DNA of 64,000 nucleotides from Methylorubrum populi (GCF_002355515.1 NZ_AP014809.1:2876501-2940500); one strand, 5' to 3'. Positions 35,558 to 46,441 are shown, counted from the stretch's first letter. Numbers and translations are program-made. The notes: generated by a model from the sequence alone, not told the origin.

Positions 35558-37510
35558 TCAGCGGCCGGATTCGCTGCGCACGCCGCGGCGGGCGCGCAGG
35601 CGGCGCAGGATCGGATTGATCAGGGCATAGCGCAGCCGCATCGTCGCGTGGCGGGCTGCACCCAGTGCGAGCCGCGAGGGTGGCGCCGCGGCGCGGGCCT
35701 CGCTGAGCCGGTCGAGCAGCTGCTCGGGCGTGCAGGGCTTCATCGCCACCGGGTCGAGATAGAGCGGGTAGAGGATCAGTGCGCCCGCCACGAGTTCGTC
35801 GAGGGTGAGCATTCGTCCGCGCCCGGCGCCGGGGGCCAGATCCTCGGTCAGGCCCCAGCCGGCGTAGAAGGGACGGCCGTGAACGGCGACGGTCAGGCCC
35901 CGGATCAGCGCCTCGAAGCCCGCCAGCGAGGTCATCGTCTCGACGTGGTGGCAACGGTCGAGCAGGTCGACGATCGAGAGGCCGCCGACGACGCGGTCGG
36001 CGAGCCGCCGCACCTCCTCCTCCGGGATTGCGCCGGGCCGGAAACCGGCTTCCACATCGGGATGCGGCTTGTAGAGCAGGAAGGCGTCCGGGTTGCGGGC
36101 GCGGGCCGCCCGCAGCAGGGCGAGATTGCCGCGCACCTGCGGTGACCCGGTCAGCACCGAGGCGTCGTCCTCGACCTGCCCCGGCACCAGCACGACGCGC
36201 CGGTCGGTCGGCCAGTCCTCGCCCACGGCTTCGAGGCCGACATTGTACTTGCTCAGGCGCCGCGCCACGATCGATTCGCGCAGTGCTGCGGCGCGGGCGG
36301 TCAGCCAGGCTGGAAATTCGGCCTCTCTCAGCGTGCGGGCGAGCCGGCTCTCGACCCGCGGGTCGTAGTAGATGCCGAGATCGTCGACGACGATGGAGGC
36401 GCCCGGCTGCAGGCTGGCGCCGAGTCCGACGGAGCGCAGGAAACCGTCCTCGACGCGCGCGAAAGGGATGCCGGCCTCCGCGCAGAGGCGCGGCAACGGC
36501 TCCGGGCAGCGGGTCGCCCAGGCCTGGACGCGGCCGTCGTGACTGCGGGCGAGCCTTACCGCTTCCTCCGCCGTCATGGTGTGGAGGGGCGCGCCCGCCG
36601 GGCCGGTGGCGAACACATCGAGCGCGGCCCGCTTCCAGCCGGAGACGCCGACGAGGACAACGCGGCGGTCGTTGCCGAGAAAGCGGTCGCGCAGCCACGC
36701 CACCCGCTCCGCCGCGTCCGCGAGCGGGATCGGCCGCCGCGTCCACGGATCGAAGCCGTGCACGCCCGCACCGTAGCGAAGCACCAGGAAAGCCGCCTCG
36801 TCCGCCGGGCGCGGACCCGCCGCGGGATCCGGGCAAAAGGTCTCGAAGCCGGCCAGCACCGCCTCGCAAGCCGCGTCCCAGCGGGCCACGTGGATGCACG
36901 CGGCGAGCGGAAACAGGGACCAGGGATCGGCCGGGCCTGCGATCACCGTCAGCCGTGGATCGATCGGCGTTGCGTCCGTGGGGCAGCCCTCGGAACCGGC
37001 GGCGACGAAGCGAGTCCCCGGATTCTCGGCGAGGAGCCGCGTCAGGAAGGCGTGGGAGGAAGAGCGTGACGCCGCAGTGTCCGGATCGATCAGGGCGAGG
37101 GCGGGTGGTGCTTTCCCGGCAAACGCGCCCGACACCGCCTGCTGAAGCGGGCGGGCGAAGCGGTTGGAGCCCGCCAGCCCGCGTGCGCGCAGAAGATCGC
37201 CGAGATCCGGGGAGGGCGGCTCCCCGCCGACGGGGAGGCCGCCGTAGCGCAGACGCAGGCTCGAAAGGCCGGTCTCGGGAGAATCGTAGGGGCTGAGAAG
37301 CGGGCCCGGCGCCACCCGCAGGATCGCCTTGCCATCCGTCTGGCCGGTCGCGGACCACAATGCCGGTGGGCCGGGCGAGCGGAAGGTGAGCTGGGCCCCC
37401 GTCGCCGCCTCGACTTGCTCACGCAGGCGGCGAACCGTCCGCGCGAGCGGCAGGAAGGAGGGGGGCAGCCCGGACTCTCCGTGCGGCTCGATGTGGCGCA
37501 GGTCGATCAT
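35558..37510 (-). CDS. kpsC: KpsC-type capsule Kdo-transferase
   Basis: A 650-residue two-domain protein of the KpsC family, which adds beta-Kdo residues to phosphatidylglycerol to build the linker of ABC-dependent capsules. The signature EDGFLRSVGLG followed by SIVVDDLGIYYDPRVESRLA lies in the second half, with the typical YNVG, LVPGQVEDDASV and YKPHPDVEAG motifs and the late ETMTSLAGFEALIRG block. The first half contains a shorter related domain (GWKRAALDVF, VQAWATR). The ATG at 37510 is chosen; upstream codons are antisense-like. It is divergent from the kpsS-like gene. Confidence 0.87.
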   Translation of the reverse strand: MIDLRHIEPHGESGLPPSFLPLARTVRRLREQVEAATGAQLTFRSPGPPALWSATGQTDGKAILRVAPGPLLSPYDSPETGLSSLRLRYGGLPVGGEPPSPDLGDLLRARGLAGSNRFARPLQQAVSGAFAGKAPPALALIDPDTAASRSSSHAFLTRLLAENPGTRFVAAGSEGCPTDATPIDPRLTVIAGPADPWSLFPLAACIHVARWDAACEAVLAGFETFCPDPAAGPRPADEAAFLVLRYGAGVHGFDPWTRRPIPLADAAERVAWLRDRFLGNDRRVVLVGVSGWKRAALDVFATGPAGAPLHTMTAEEAVRLARSHDGRVQAWATRCPEPLPRLCAEAGIPFARVEDGFLRSVGLGASLQPGASIVVDDLGIYYDPRVESRLARTLREAEFPAWLTARAAALRESIVARRLSKYNVGLEAVGEDWPTDRRVVLVPGQVEDDASVLTGSPQVRGNLALLRAARARNPDAFLLYKPHPDVEAGFRPGAIPEEEVRRLADRVVGGLSIVDLLDRCHHVETMTSLAGFEALIRGLTVAVHGRPFYAGWGLTEDLAPGAGRGRMLTLDELVAGALILYPLYLDPVAMKPCTPEQLLDRLSEARAAAPPSRLALGAARHATMRLRYALINPILRRLRARRGVRSESGR

Positions 37511-37789
37511 CTCGGGTCGATCATGGCGAGGCCCGCTCCATAGCCCAAGCCACGGTCGCGGCACAGGCCGGAACCGACATGGCCGGCATCGCCACCCCCG
37601 CGGCAGGAGCGGCACCAAATTTTGCGGTTCACTTTTCAGGGGATGGATTTGAACCGGACACACAGGAGCCGCAATCTGGCGCGAGACGATGATCGACCGA
37701 TCGTCGCAGGGGCTGCGTGATGGATCGGCAACGGAGGCCGCAAATTCTCCCGGCCGACCCGCGCGGCGATTGTCGTTCGCGAGGCTGTC

Positions 37790-39163
37790 GTGAGAGGTGC
37801 TCAGCCGGACGACGCAACACAGATCGCTTCACGACGAGGGATTGAGCGCCTGGGTATGCCGCAGCCTCTTGCCAATGCGATAGGCCGCCACGGCGCCACG
37901 TTCCTGTTCCTGCAGGGGATCGCCTCCCCGTTCTTCTCGGTGCTCGGCACCGCCCTGCGCGAACGCGGTTACGGGGTGCGGCGCATCAACTTCTCGGCCG
38001 GCGACTGGCTGTTCTGGCCCCATCCTGCGGATCACTACCGCGGCAAGCGCGACGGCTGGGAGACCTATCTCGAGGCCTATATCCGCACGCATTCCGTCAC
38101 CGACATCGTGCTGTTCGGGGATTGCCGTCCCTACCATCAGGCGGCGGTGCTGGTCGCCAGACCGATGGGCGTGCGCATCCACGTGTTCGAGGAGGGCTAT
38201 ATCCGGCCCTACTGGATCACCTGCGAAGCGGGCGGTGTGAACGGCAACTCGACCCTGCCCAAACGGGCGGAGGAGATCCGGGATCTCGCCCGCAAGCTGC
38301 CGCAGCCCGGCCGGGCCATGCCGCTCACCGGGGACATGGCGCGGCGCAGCCTGTGGGACATCGGCTTCAACATCGCCAATATCGGCTTTCCCTACCTCTA
38401 TCCGGGCTTTCGCAGCCACCGGCCGAATCACATCGCGGCCGAGTATGCCGGCTGGATCCGCAAATTCGTGCGCCGCCGCCGCACCCGCCGCGAGGCGGCG
38501 CGGGTGAACGAGATCTACCACGCGATCAACGCCGACTATTTCCTGCTGCCGCTCCAGCTCGACAGCGACTACCAGATCCGCGTCCACTCGCCGTTCCTCG
38601 GCGTCGAGGGCTTCATGGACCGGGTGATCGCCTCGTTCGCTCGGCACTCCCAGGCGCCGACGCGGCTCCTCGTGAAGCTGCACCCGCTCGACAGCGGCAT
38701 CATGAACTGGCGCAAGCGCGCCCGCCAATCGGCCAAGCGCCACGGCTGCAACGATCGGCTCGACTTCATCGATGGCGGCGACCTGCCCAAGCTCATCGAC
38801 GGCAGCCGCGGCGTCGTGCTGGTCAACTCCACCGTCGGGATGCTGGCCCTCGAGCGCGGGCGGCCGACGCTCGCCTTCGGCTCGGCGGTCTACAACATGC
38901 CGGGTCTGACCCATCAGGGGGACATCGACACCTTCTGGCGCGCCCCGCAGGCGCCGGATGCGAGTCTGATGCAGGATTTCCTCCGCGTGGTCATGCACCG
39001 GACCCAGATCAACGGCGGCTACTTCTCCCGGTCGGCGATCGAGCGGGCGGTGGCCGGGGCCGTGCCGCGTCTCGAAGCGGCGCTCCCACCCGCCTCCCTC
39101 GCCGCCGCCCGCGACGCCCTGGAACAGGCCGACCGCGACGGAAGCCTCTCGCCCGCCTATTGA
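37790..39163 (+). CDS. kpsS: KpsS-type capsule Kdo-transferase
   Basis: A 457-residue KpsS-family protein. Motifs seen are LFLQGIASPFFSVLG, NFSAGDWLFW, VLFGDCRPYHQ, HVFEEGYIRPYWIT, YFLLPLQLDSDYQI, LLVKLHPLDSG and VLVNSTVGMLALERGRPTLAFG. KpsS is thought to add the first beta-Kdo residue to lysophosphatidylglycerol, and KpsC extends it. Start: GTG at 37790; an ATG 22 codons later (37856) would remove a poorly conserved leader and is an equally good choice. It is followed by an SDR gene in the same direction. Confidence 0.88.
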   Translation: MRGAQPDDATQIASRRGIERLGMPQPLANAIGRHGATFLFLQGIASPFFSVLGTALRERGYGVRRINFSAGDWLFWPHPADHYRGKRDGWETYLEAYIRTHSVTDIVLFGDCRPYHQAAVLVARPMGVRIHVFEEGYIRPYWITCEAGGVNGNSTLPKRAEEIRDLARKLPQPGRAMPLTGDMARRSLWDIGFNIANIGFPYLYPGFRSHRPNHIAAEYAGWIRKFVRRRRTRREAARVNEIYHAINADYFLLPLQLDSDYQIRVHSPFLGVEGFMDRVIASFARHSQAPTRLLVKLHPLDSGIMNWRKRARQSAKRHGCNDRLDFIDGGDLPKLIDGSRGVVLVNSTVGMLALERGRPTLAFGSAVYNMPGLTHQGDIDTFWRAPQAPDASLMQDFLRVVMHRTQINGGYFSRSAIERAVAGAVPRLEAALPPASLAAARDALEQADRDGSLSPAY

Positions 39164-39233
39164 CCGCCAGCCCTCGAAGCGGATTCAGGCTGCTTCGGCC
39201 GAGACCCGGCTTCCTGCGAAAAGACACCGATCC

Positions 39234-40001
39234 TTGCCCGTCATCCTCATCACCGGCGCCTCCAGCGGCATCGGCGCGGCCCTCGCGCGCTTCTACGCGG
39301 CGACGGGGGCGAGCCTCGTGCTCACGGGACGCGATCGGGAACGGCTGGAGGCGGTGGCGCAGGGCTGCCGGGGGCAGGGCGCCGAGGTCCGCACGCGGCA
39401 GATCGACGTGCGCGAGCGCGAGGCGGTCGGCGCCTGGATCCGCCAGACCGATGCGGCGACGCCGCTCGATCTCGTCATCGTCAACGCCGCGGTCAACGGA
39501 GGACACCCGTCCGGCGGGCTGGAGACGGAAACGACGGCCTTTGAAACGGCCGACATTAATCTCACCGGCGCGCTCAACGTGATGCTGCCCTGCGTGACCC
39601 TGATGAGCGAGCGCGGCCGGGGGCAGATCGCGCTGATCTCCTCACTCGCGGCCTATGCGCCGCTGCCCGACGCGCCGGCCTATAGCGGCGCCAAGGCGGC
39701 ACTCCTCGCCCACGGCCTGGCCCTGCGCCAGAAGCTGAAGCCGCTCGGCGTCCGTCTCAGCGTGGTAACGCCGGGCTACGTGAAGACGCCGATGGGCGGG
39801 GTGATCAAGGGCTGGCGCCCGCTCGAGATGAGTGCGGACGAGGCCGCCGCCCGCATCGCCCGCGGGCTGGAGCGGGACCGCGACGTGATCGCCTTCCCGG
39901 CGATCCTCGCCGCGCTTGCCCGTGGGGCGCTTCTGGTGCCGGAATGGGTCCGCAGCGCCGGCCTGCACGGCTTCCGCTTCCGCAACCGGCGGCGGCGGTG
40001 A
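39234..40001 (+). CDS. short-chain dehydrogenase/reductase
   Basis: A 255-residue SDR with the NAD(P) motif TGASSGIGAAL (about 7-17), an NAA-type motif (VIVNAAVNG), the catalytic Ser in LISSLAAYAP and the Tyr/Lys pair YSGAKAA. Basic residues after the second strand (TGRDRERL) favour NADP. A hydrophobic C-terminal stretch near PAILAALARGALLVPEWV could associate with the membrane. The start is TTG. It sits between kpsS and a formyltransferase gene that overlaps it by one base, so it probably acts in capsule sugar or lipid modification; the substrate is unknown. Confidence 0.85.
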   Translation: MPVILITGASSGIGAALARFYAATGASLVLTGRDRERLEAVAQGCRGQGAEVRTRQIDVREREAVGAWIRQTDAATPLDLVIVNAAVNGGHPSGGLETETTAFETADINLTGALNVMLPCVTLMSERGRGQIALISSLAAYAPLPDAPAYSGAKAALLAHGLALRQKLKPLGVRLSVVTPGYVKTPMGGVIKGWRPLEMSADEAAARIARGLERDRDVIAFPAILAALARGALLVPEWVRSAGLHGFRFRNRRRR

Positions 40002-40858
40002 TGGCGGCGCCCCGGATCGCCCTGTTCGCGCTGGAGGCGCTGCCGAACGCCCGCGCCGTGCGCCGCTTCGTGGCGGACCACGCGGAGACGATCGCCTTCG
40101 TCGGGCTCTCCAACGCCGAGCGGCCGGCAACCGGCGGGCTGATCGGTCAGGTCCGGCGCCATCTCGCCCGGTCCGGCCCCGGCTTCCTGCCCTATCTCGG
40201 CGTCAATTTCGGGCTGCCCGACCTGCTGCGTCCGCTCGCACCGCTCACCCAGCGCCTCGCCGGCAGCGCCGGGACGCCCGAGGCGACGCCGCTCGCCGGC
40301 CTGTGCCGCCGCCTCGGCATCCCGACCCTGCGCGTCGATGACGTCAACGGCGCGGAGGTGGCCCACGCCTTCGCGGCACACGCGCCCGACCTGATCGTCA
40401 CCTTCCACTTCGACCAGATTCTTTCCGCGGCGACGCTCGGTCGGGCGCAGCTCGGCGGAATCAACCTGCATCCGAGCCTGCTGCCGCTCCACCGCGGCCC
40501 CGTGCCGACGCTTCACGCCCTGGCGGACGGGAAGGGCGAATTCGGCGCCACCATCCACCGCCTCGCGCCCGCGATCGATGCCGGCGCGATCCTGGCGCAG
40601 GAGGCGGTCGCGCTGCCCGCCGATACGACGGCCACCCGCGCGGCGGTGCGCCTGCACGAGCACGGCAGGATCCTGCTCAATCGCGTGCTCGGCGACATCG
40701 CTGCCGAAGGCGCGGTTCCGGCGGGACGGACGGTTCCGGTGTTGCCCTATCGCGGCTTTCCCGACCGGGCGCTGCTGGCACGGATGCGCCGGGAGGGCCG
40801 GCTCCTCAACGACGCGCAGGACCTGCGGGACGCGCTGACGCTCTCCCGCAGGGTTTAG
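40001..40858 (+). CDS. formyltransferase-domain protein
   Basis: A 285-residue protein with a formyl-transfer domain. The HPSLLPLHRGPVPT motif and the Asp of APAIDAGAILAQE match the catalytic Asn/His/Asp region of 10-formyl-THF-dependent transferases (Fmt, PurN, sugar N-formyltransferases). The family residue Asn is in GGINLHPS. Its start ATG shares a base with the preceding TGA, so it is coupled to the SDR. In a capsule locus it may N-formylate an amino sugar, but methionyl-tRNA or other substrates cannot be excluded; it lacks the C-terminal anticodon-binding half of Fmt. It converges with metY. Confidence 0.78.
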   Translation: MAAPRIALFALEALPNARAVRRFVADHAETIAFVGLSNAERPATGGLIGQVRRHLARSGPGFLPYLGVNFGLPDLLRPLAPLTQRLAGSAGTPEATPLAGLCRRLGIPTLRVDDVNGAEVAHAFAAHAPDLIVTFHFDQILSAATLGRAQLGGINLHPSLLPLHRGPVPTLHALADGKGEFGATIHRLAPAIDAGAILAQEAVALPADTTATRAAVRLHEHGRILLNRVLGDIAAEGAVPAGRTVPVLPYRGFPDRALLARMRREGRLLNDAQDLRDALTLSRRV

Positions 40859-40862
40859 AGCC

Positions 40863-42143
40863 TCACGCCCGCAGGGCGGCGTCGAGATCGTCGATGAGAT
40901 CCTGCGGGTCCTCGATGCCGATCGAGAGGCGCACGGTCTCGGGGCCGGCACCCGCCGCCCGCTTCTGCTCGTCGGTGAGCTGGCGGTGCGTGGTCGAGGC
41001 CGGGTGGATCACCAGCGAGCGGGTGTCGCCGATATTGGCGAGGTGGCTGAAGAGCTGGAGGTTCGAGACCAGCTTCACGCCGGCCTCGTAGCCGCCCTTG
41101 AGGCCGAAGGTGAACACGGCGCCCGCGCCCTTGGGCGTATAGCGCTGCGCCAGCGCGTGGTAGCGATCGCTCTCCAGGCCGGGATAGCTCACCCAATCGA
41201 CCAGCTCGTGGCCGTTGAGGAAGCTCGCCACCTTCAGGGCGTTGTCGGAATGGCGCTGCATCCGCAGCGGCAGGGTCTCGATGCCGTTGAGGATCAGGAA
41301 GGCGTTGAAGGGCGAGAGCGCCGGCCCGAGATCGCGCAGACTGAGCACGCGCACCGCGATGGCGAAGCCGAAATTGCCGAAGGTCTCGGCCAGCACCATG
41401 CCGGCATATTCCGGGCGCGGCTGCGACAGCATCGGATAGCGTTCGTCGCCCTGCCACTGGAAGGTGCCGCCGTCGACGATCAGACCGCCGATCGAGTTGC
41501 CGTGGCCGCCCAGAAACTTGGTGGCCGAGTGCACGACGATGTCGGCGCCGTGCTCGAATGGTTTGATCAGGTACGGCGTCGCCATCGTGTTGTCGACGAT
41601 GAGCGGAATGTTGTGGCGCTTGGCGATGGCCGAGAGCGCGGCGATGTCGGTGATCACCCCGCCCGGATTGGCGATGCTCTCGCAGAAAATCGCCTTGGTT
41701 CGTGGGGTGATGGCGCGCTCGAACGACTCCGGATCATCCGTATCCGCCCAAACGACCTGCCAGCCGAAATTCTTGTAGGAGTGATTGAACTGGTTGATCG
41801 AGCCGCCGTAGAGCTTGTTGGCCGCGATGAACTCGTCGCCCGGCTGCATCAGCGCGTGCAGCGTCAAAAACTCGGCGGCGTGGCCCGAAGCGACGGCGAG
41901 CGCCGCGGTTCCGCCTTCGAGCGCCGCGATGCGCTCCTCCAGCACCGCGTTCGTCGGGTTGGTGATGCGGGTGTAGATGTTGCCGAAGGCCTGGAGTCCG
42001 AACAGCGAAGCGGCGTGGTCCACGTCGTCGAAGACGAAGCTCGTCGTCTGATAGATCGGCGTCGCCCGCGCACCCGTGGCCGGGTCGGGGGTCGCGCCGG
42101 CATGGATCGCGAGAGTGTTGAAGCCGGGCTGGCGGTCGGTCAT
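40863..42143 (-). CDS. metY: O-acetylhomoserine sulfhydrylase
   Basis: A 426-residue Cys/Met metabolism PLP enzyme (aminocarboxypropyltransferase). It makes homocysteine from O-acetylhomoserine and sulfide. [39 protein letters not shown], and the PLP lysine in [14 protein letters not shown] are all visible. Length fits MetY, not the shorter MetB/MetC. An AGGAG site lies eight bases before the ATG at 42143; a GTG one codon upstream is an alternative start. Confidence 0.93.
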   Translation of the reverse strand: MTDRQPGFNTLAIHAGATPDPATGARATPIYQTTSFVFDDVDHAASLFGLQAFGNIYTRITNPTNAVLEERIAALEGGTAALAVASGHAAEFLTLHALMQPGDEFIAANKLYGGSINQFNHSYKNFGWQVVWADTDDPESFERAITPRTKAIFCESIANPGGVITDIAALSAIAKRHNIPLIVDNTMATPYLIKPFEHGADIVVHSATKFLGGHGNSIGGLIVDGGTFQWQGDERYPMLSQPRPEYAGMVLAETFGNFGFAIAVRVLSLRDLGPALSPFNAFLILNGIETLPLRMQRHSDNALKVASFLNGHELVDWVSYPGLESDRYHALAQRYTPKGAGAVFTFGLKGGYEAGVKLVSNLQLFSHLANIGDTRSLVIHPASTTHRQLTDEQKRAAGAGPETVRLSIGIEDPQDLIDDLDAALRA

Positions 42144-42563
42144 CACGGAAACTCCTCAAGGCGCGTCGTTTACGCCCGTGCTCTTCGGCGGTGCAAGCGC
42201 GGCGTCCGCATGCGTGCTCACATGACGGCCGGAGCCGGCTCACCCAGCATGCGTCGCCGGCCCGTTCGCGGCCTGCATCGGCGGGATGGTGCTCCGCGGT
42301 AACGATGGCCGGGGATCGTATGGCGCCGATCGTTGCATCAAGCGTGGCAGTCTAGACATGTTCGTATCTGGCATGTCAGAGAGCCGCGCAGGAAATAAAA
42401 CGGCAATCCGGTGACCCACGGTCGCATTGATTGCCGCGGCGCGATGGTGTCTCCCGTTGCGTCGGGTTTCGAATTTGAAAGCCTCCAAGGCGCGCATGGC
42501 CGAGCCCGGTCGCGAGCGCCGCTGCGAGAGGCTCGGCGCGACGGCTGACGGGAGGGTTGCACC
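42144..42563. promoter_or_regulatory. metY-petA divergent regulatory region with three inverted repeats
   Basis: This 420-base gap has no convincing gene but three inverted repeats. AACGATGGC (42301-42309) faces GCCGATCGTT (42325-42334). GACATG (42355-42360) and CATGTC (42372-42377) are 11 bases apart and extend to TCT/AGA past one bulge. CGGCAAT (42401-42407) and ATTGCCG (42430-42436) are 22 bases apart. They could be binding sites for regulators of metY, petABC or both. The local AT-rich stretch GGAAATAAAACGG (42391-42403) fits a promoter area. Confidence 0.4.
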
Positions 42564-43112
42564 TTGGCGGACGAAGGGCCTCAGGGCACCAAGCGAGATT
42601 TCCTCTTTCTCGCCACGGGCGCGGGATTGGCTGTCGGGGCCGGCGCCGTGGCGTGGCCCTTCGTGGCCTCCATGGCGCCCGACGCCGCGACCGTCGCGGC
42701 CGGCGCGCCGCTCGACGTCGATCTCAGCCCGATCCAGGACGGCCAGATCGTCAACGTGTTCTGGCGCGGCAAGCTGATCTTCGTGCGCAAGCTCACGGAG
42801 AAGGAAGTCACGGATATGAAGGCCGTGCCCCTCTCCGACATGATCGACCCGGCCACCTTCGATTCCCGGGTGAAGAAGGGTCACGACCAGTGGCTCGTGA
42901 GCTACGGCAACTGCACCCATCTCGGCTGCGTGCCGATCGGCCATTCGGGCAATTACGAGGGCTGGTCCTGCCCTTGCCACGGCTCGCAGTTCGACGCCGT
43001 CGGCCGCGTGCGCCGGGGCCCGGCGCCGACCAATCTTCCGATTCCGCCCTACGCCTTCGAGACCGATACGAAGATCAAGATCGGCGAAGAGGGCGGCAAG
43101 GCGGTCGCCTGA
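42564..43112 (+). CDS. petA: ubiquinol-cytochrome c reductase Rieske subunit
   Basis: A 182-residue Rieske [2Fe-2S] protein of the cytochrome bc1 complex. Cluster ligands lie in CTHLGC and CPCHGS, with a conserved disulfide pair in the same boxes. The single N-terminal membrane anchor (about 14-36) follows [11 protein letters not shown], where one Arg of the usual Tat pair is Lys. The start is TTG, preceded by a strong GGGAGGG site. First gene of petABC. Confidence 0.94.
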   Translation: MADEGPQGTKRDFLFLATGAGLAVGAGAVAWPFVASMAPDAATVAAGAPLDVDLSPIQDGQIVNVFWRGKLIFVRKLTEKEVTDMKAVPLSDMIDPATFDSRVKKGHDQWLVSYGNCTHLGCVPIGHSGNYEGWSCPCHGSQFDAVGRVRRGPAPTNLPIPPYAFETDTKIKIGEEGGKAVA

Positions 43113-43146
43113 CAACAGGACACGAGAAGCCGGAGCGGGCAAACCG

Positions 43147-44439
43147 ATGAGCAGCGCACACGCGACCTCGACCTACGTACCCAAGAGCCGCCTCGCGAAG
43201 TGGTTCGAGTCACGGCTGCCGCTGGTCGGTCTGGTGCACTCGTCCTTCGTCGCCTTCCCGGTTCCGCGTAACCTCAACTATTTCTGGACCTTCGGCGCGA
43301 TCCTGATCGCGTTCCTCGGCATCCAGATCATCACCGGCGTCTGGCTGGCGATGCACTACGATCCGAATGCCAGCAACGCGTTCGAGAGCGTCGAGCACAT
43401 CATGCGCGACGTGAATTACGGCTGGCTGCTGCGCTACGCGCACGCCAACGGCGCGTCGATGTTCTTCGTTGCGGTCTACGTCCACATCTTCCGCAACCTC
43501 TATTACGGGTCCTACAAGGCTCCGCGCGAGGTGCTCTACCTGCTCGGCGTCATCATCTACCTGTTGATGATGGCCACCGCCTTCCTCGGCTACACCCTGC
43601 CGTGGGGCCAGATGAGCTTCTGGGGCGCCACCGTCATCACCAACATCCTGGCGGCGATCCCGGTCGTCGGCGACACGATCCAGAGCCTGCTCTGGGGCGG
43701 CTACTCGGTCGGCAACCCGACCATCAACCGCTTCTTCTCGCTGCACTTCCTGCTGCCGTGGATGATCGCCGGCGTCGTCGTCCTGCACGTCTGGGCGCTG
43801 CACGTCACGGGCCAGAACAACCCGGCCGGCATCCCGATCAAGTCGAGCAAGGATGCCGTGCCCTTCACCCCCTACGCGACCATCAAGGACGTGTTCGCGG
43901 TGGTGGTGTTCATGATCCTGTTCGCGTGGTTCATCTTCTACCAGCCGAACTATCTCGGCCACGCCGACAACTATGTCCCGGCCAACCCGTCGGTGACGCC
44001 CGCGCACATCGTGCCGGAATGGTACTTCCTGCCCTTCTACGCGATCCTGCGCGCGGTGCCGGATAAGCTCGGCGGCGTCATCCTGATGTTCGGCGCGGTG
44101 CTGATCCTGGCCTTCGCGCCCTGGCTCGACACCTCGCGGGTCCGCTCCTGCAACTACCGCCCGGTCTACCGCGTGTTCTTCTGGGTGTTCCTGGTCAACG
44201 CCATCCTGCTCGGCTGGCTCGGCGCCAAGCCCCCGGAGGGCGGCTACGTCCTCGCCTCGCGGATCTGCACCGTCTACTACTTCGCCCACTTCCTCATCGT
44301 CATGCCGCTGGTCGGCCTGTTCGAGACACCGGACCGTCTGCCGGGCTCGATCCTCGAGACCGTGACCGGTCCGGGCAAGCAGGTGAGCGGATCCGGCATG
44401 CCCGTGGGTGCTGCGGCCGAACCGGCCAAGCGCGCCTAG
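43147..44439 (+). CDS. petB: cytochrome b subunit of bc1 complex
   Basis: A 430-residue membrane protein with eight helices carrying the two b hemes and the quinol-oxidising site. Markers are the paired His helices ([11 protein letters not shown] to [40 protein letters not shown]) and the Qo loop [13 protein letters not shown]. The length is typical for alphaproteobacteria. It lies 34 bases after petA and 21 before petC, with a Pro/Gly-rich C-terminal tail. Confidence 0.95.
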   Translation: MSSAHATSTYVPKSRLAKWFESRLPLVGLVHSSFVAFPVPRNLNYFWTFGAILIAFLGIQIITGVWLAMHYDPNASNAFESVEHIMRDVNYGWLLRYAHANGASMFFVAVYVHIFRNLYYGSYKAPREVLYLLGVIIYLLMMATAFLGYTLPWGQMSFWGATVITNILAAIPVVGDTIQSLLWGGYSVGNPTINRFFSLHFLLPWMIAGVVVLHVWALHVTGQNNPAGIPIKSSKDAVPFTPYATIKDVFAVVVFMILFAWFIFYQPNYLGHADNYVPANPSVTPAHIVPEWYFLPFYAILRAVPDKLGGVILMFGAVLILAFAPWLDTSRVRSCNYRPVYRVFFWVFLVNAILLGWLGAKPPEGGYVLASRICTVYYFAHFLIVMPLVGLFETPDRLPGSILETVTGPGKQVSGSGMPVGAAAEPAKRA

Positions 44440-44460
44440 GGCCAGAGGGAGAGAACAACG

Positions 44461-45354
44461 ATGCGCATCGCACGCCTCGCCGCCGCGGCTCTACTCGCGG
44501 CCTCCCTCGGTGCCGGCTCGGCCGTCGCCGACGACGGCCACGGCACCAATCCGCCGCGGGAGAAGTGGAGCTTCGCCGGCATGTTCGGCCGGTTCGATCA
44601 GGCGCAGCTCCAGCGCGGCTTCCAAGTCTACAAGGAAGTCTGCGCGAACTGTCACTCCATGCGGCTCGTCGCCTTCCGCAACCTCGCGGAGCCGGGCGGC
44701 CCGGGCTTCACGGAAGGGCAGGTCAAGGCGCTCGCCGAGACCTACAGCGTCAAGGAGCTCGACGATTCGGGTTCCGAGAAGGAGCGTCCGGCCCGTCCGG
44801 CCGACCGCTTCCCGCCGCCCTTCCCGAACGACAAGGCCGCTGCCGCCGCCAACGGCGGCAAGGCGCCGCCGGACTTCTCGGTGCTGGCCAAGGCCCGCAC
44901 CTACGAGCGCGGCTTCCCGCTCTTCGTCTTCGATGCACTGCCCTTCACCGGCTATTCCGAGCAGGGCGTCGACTACATCCACGCGCTCCTGAACGGCTAC
45001 GAGGAGGCTCCGAAGGGCTTCACGATGCCGGACAGCGGCTACTACAACAAATACTATCCCGGCCACGTGATCGCGATGCCGAACCCGCTCAGTGATGGGC
45101 AGATCATCTACCCGAAGAACGACAAGGGCGAGGCGGTCGTGCCGGAGACGGTCGATCAGTATTCGCGCGACGTGTCGGCCTTCATGGCCTGGGCGGCCGA
45201 GCCGCACATGATGGCGCGCAAGGCGCTGGGCCTGCGCGTGATCCTGTTCCTCATCGTGCTGGCCGGTCTGCTCTACTACGTGAAGAAGCAGATCTGGAAG
45301 AAGGTCGGCGGCGAGGTGCACGGCCTCCAGCCCGAGCTGCACAAGACCTACTGA
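44461..45354 (+). CDS. petC: cytochrome c1 subunit of bc1 complex
   Basis: A 297-residue periplasmic cytochrome. A signal peptide (1-23) is followed by the heme-binding CANCH (61-65), an axial Met in AMPNPLSDGQ (about 203), and one C-terminal membrane anchor (about 258-275) ending in a Lys-rich cytoplasmic tail. It completes the petABC operon and passes electrons from the Rieske subunit to cytochrome c. Confidence 0.95.
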   Translation: MRIARLAAAALLAASLGAGSAVADDGHGTNPPREKWSFAGMFGRFDQAQLQRGFQVYKEVCANCHSMRLVAFRNLAEPGGPGFTEGQVKALAETYSVKELDDSGSEKERPARPADRFPPPFPNDKAAAAANGGKAPPDFSVLAKARTYERGFPLFVFDALPFTGYSEQGVDYIHALLNGYEEAPKGFTMPDSGYYNKYYPGHVIAMPNPLSDGQIIYPKNDKGEAVVPETVDQYSRDVSAFMAWAAEPHMMARKALGLRVILFLIVLAGLLYYVKKQIWKKVGGEVHGLQPELHKTY

Positions 45355-45377
45355 TCCGCTCATAACGATCGACGACG

Positions 45378-45401
45378 AACGGGCCCCGCGCGGGCCCGTT
45401 T
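45378..45401 (+). terminator. terminator after petABC
   Basis: AACGGGCCC (45378-45386) and GGGCCCGTT (45392-45400) make a perfect nine-pair stem with a five-base loop. Only a short T-stretch (GTTT) follows, so release may be partly Rho-assisted. Confidence 0.7.
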
Positions 45402-45558
45402 GCGTGTCGAGGGAGGCCTGCGTTAAGGGTTTCCCATCGCCGGACGAGCCGATCCGCGCGCATTCAAAACGTCATTGCCGATCCTTATGCCCGGTCTCGC
45501 GAGAAAATCGCGCGGCGCGGGCTGCGAGAGTGTCGGCCACACCACAAGGGATTCTTGC

Positions 45559-46434
<876 letters not shown>

Positions 46435-46441
46435 CGCGCTT

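Noticed and set aside
37645..37655. GGTTCAAATCC-like T-loop of a tRNA on the minus strand between kpsC and kpsS
   Set aside because: Only two flanking pairs fit a T-stem and no acceptor, D-arm or anticodon arm can be folded; also no integrase gene nearby to suggest an attachment site.
42144..42260. Possible SAM-II riboswitch ahead of metY
   Set aside because: The GCTTGCA segment is present but the conserved P1 loop and the pseudoknot partner cannot be matched.
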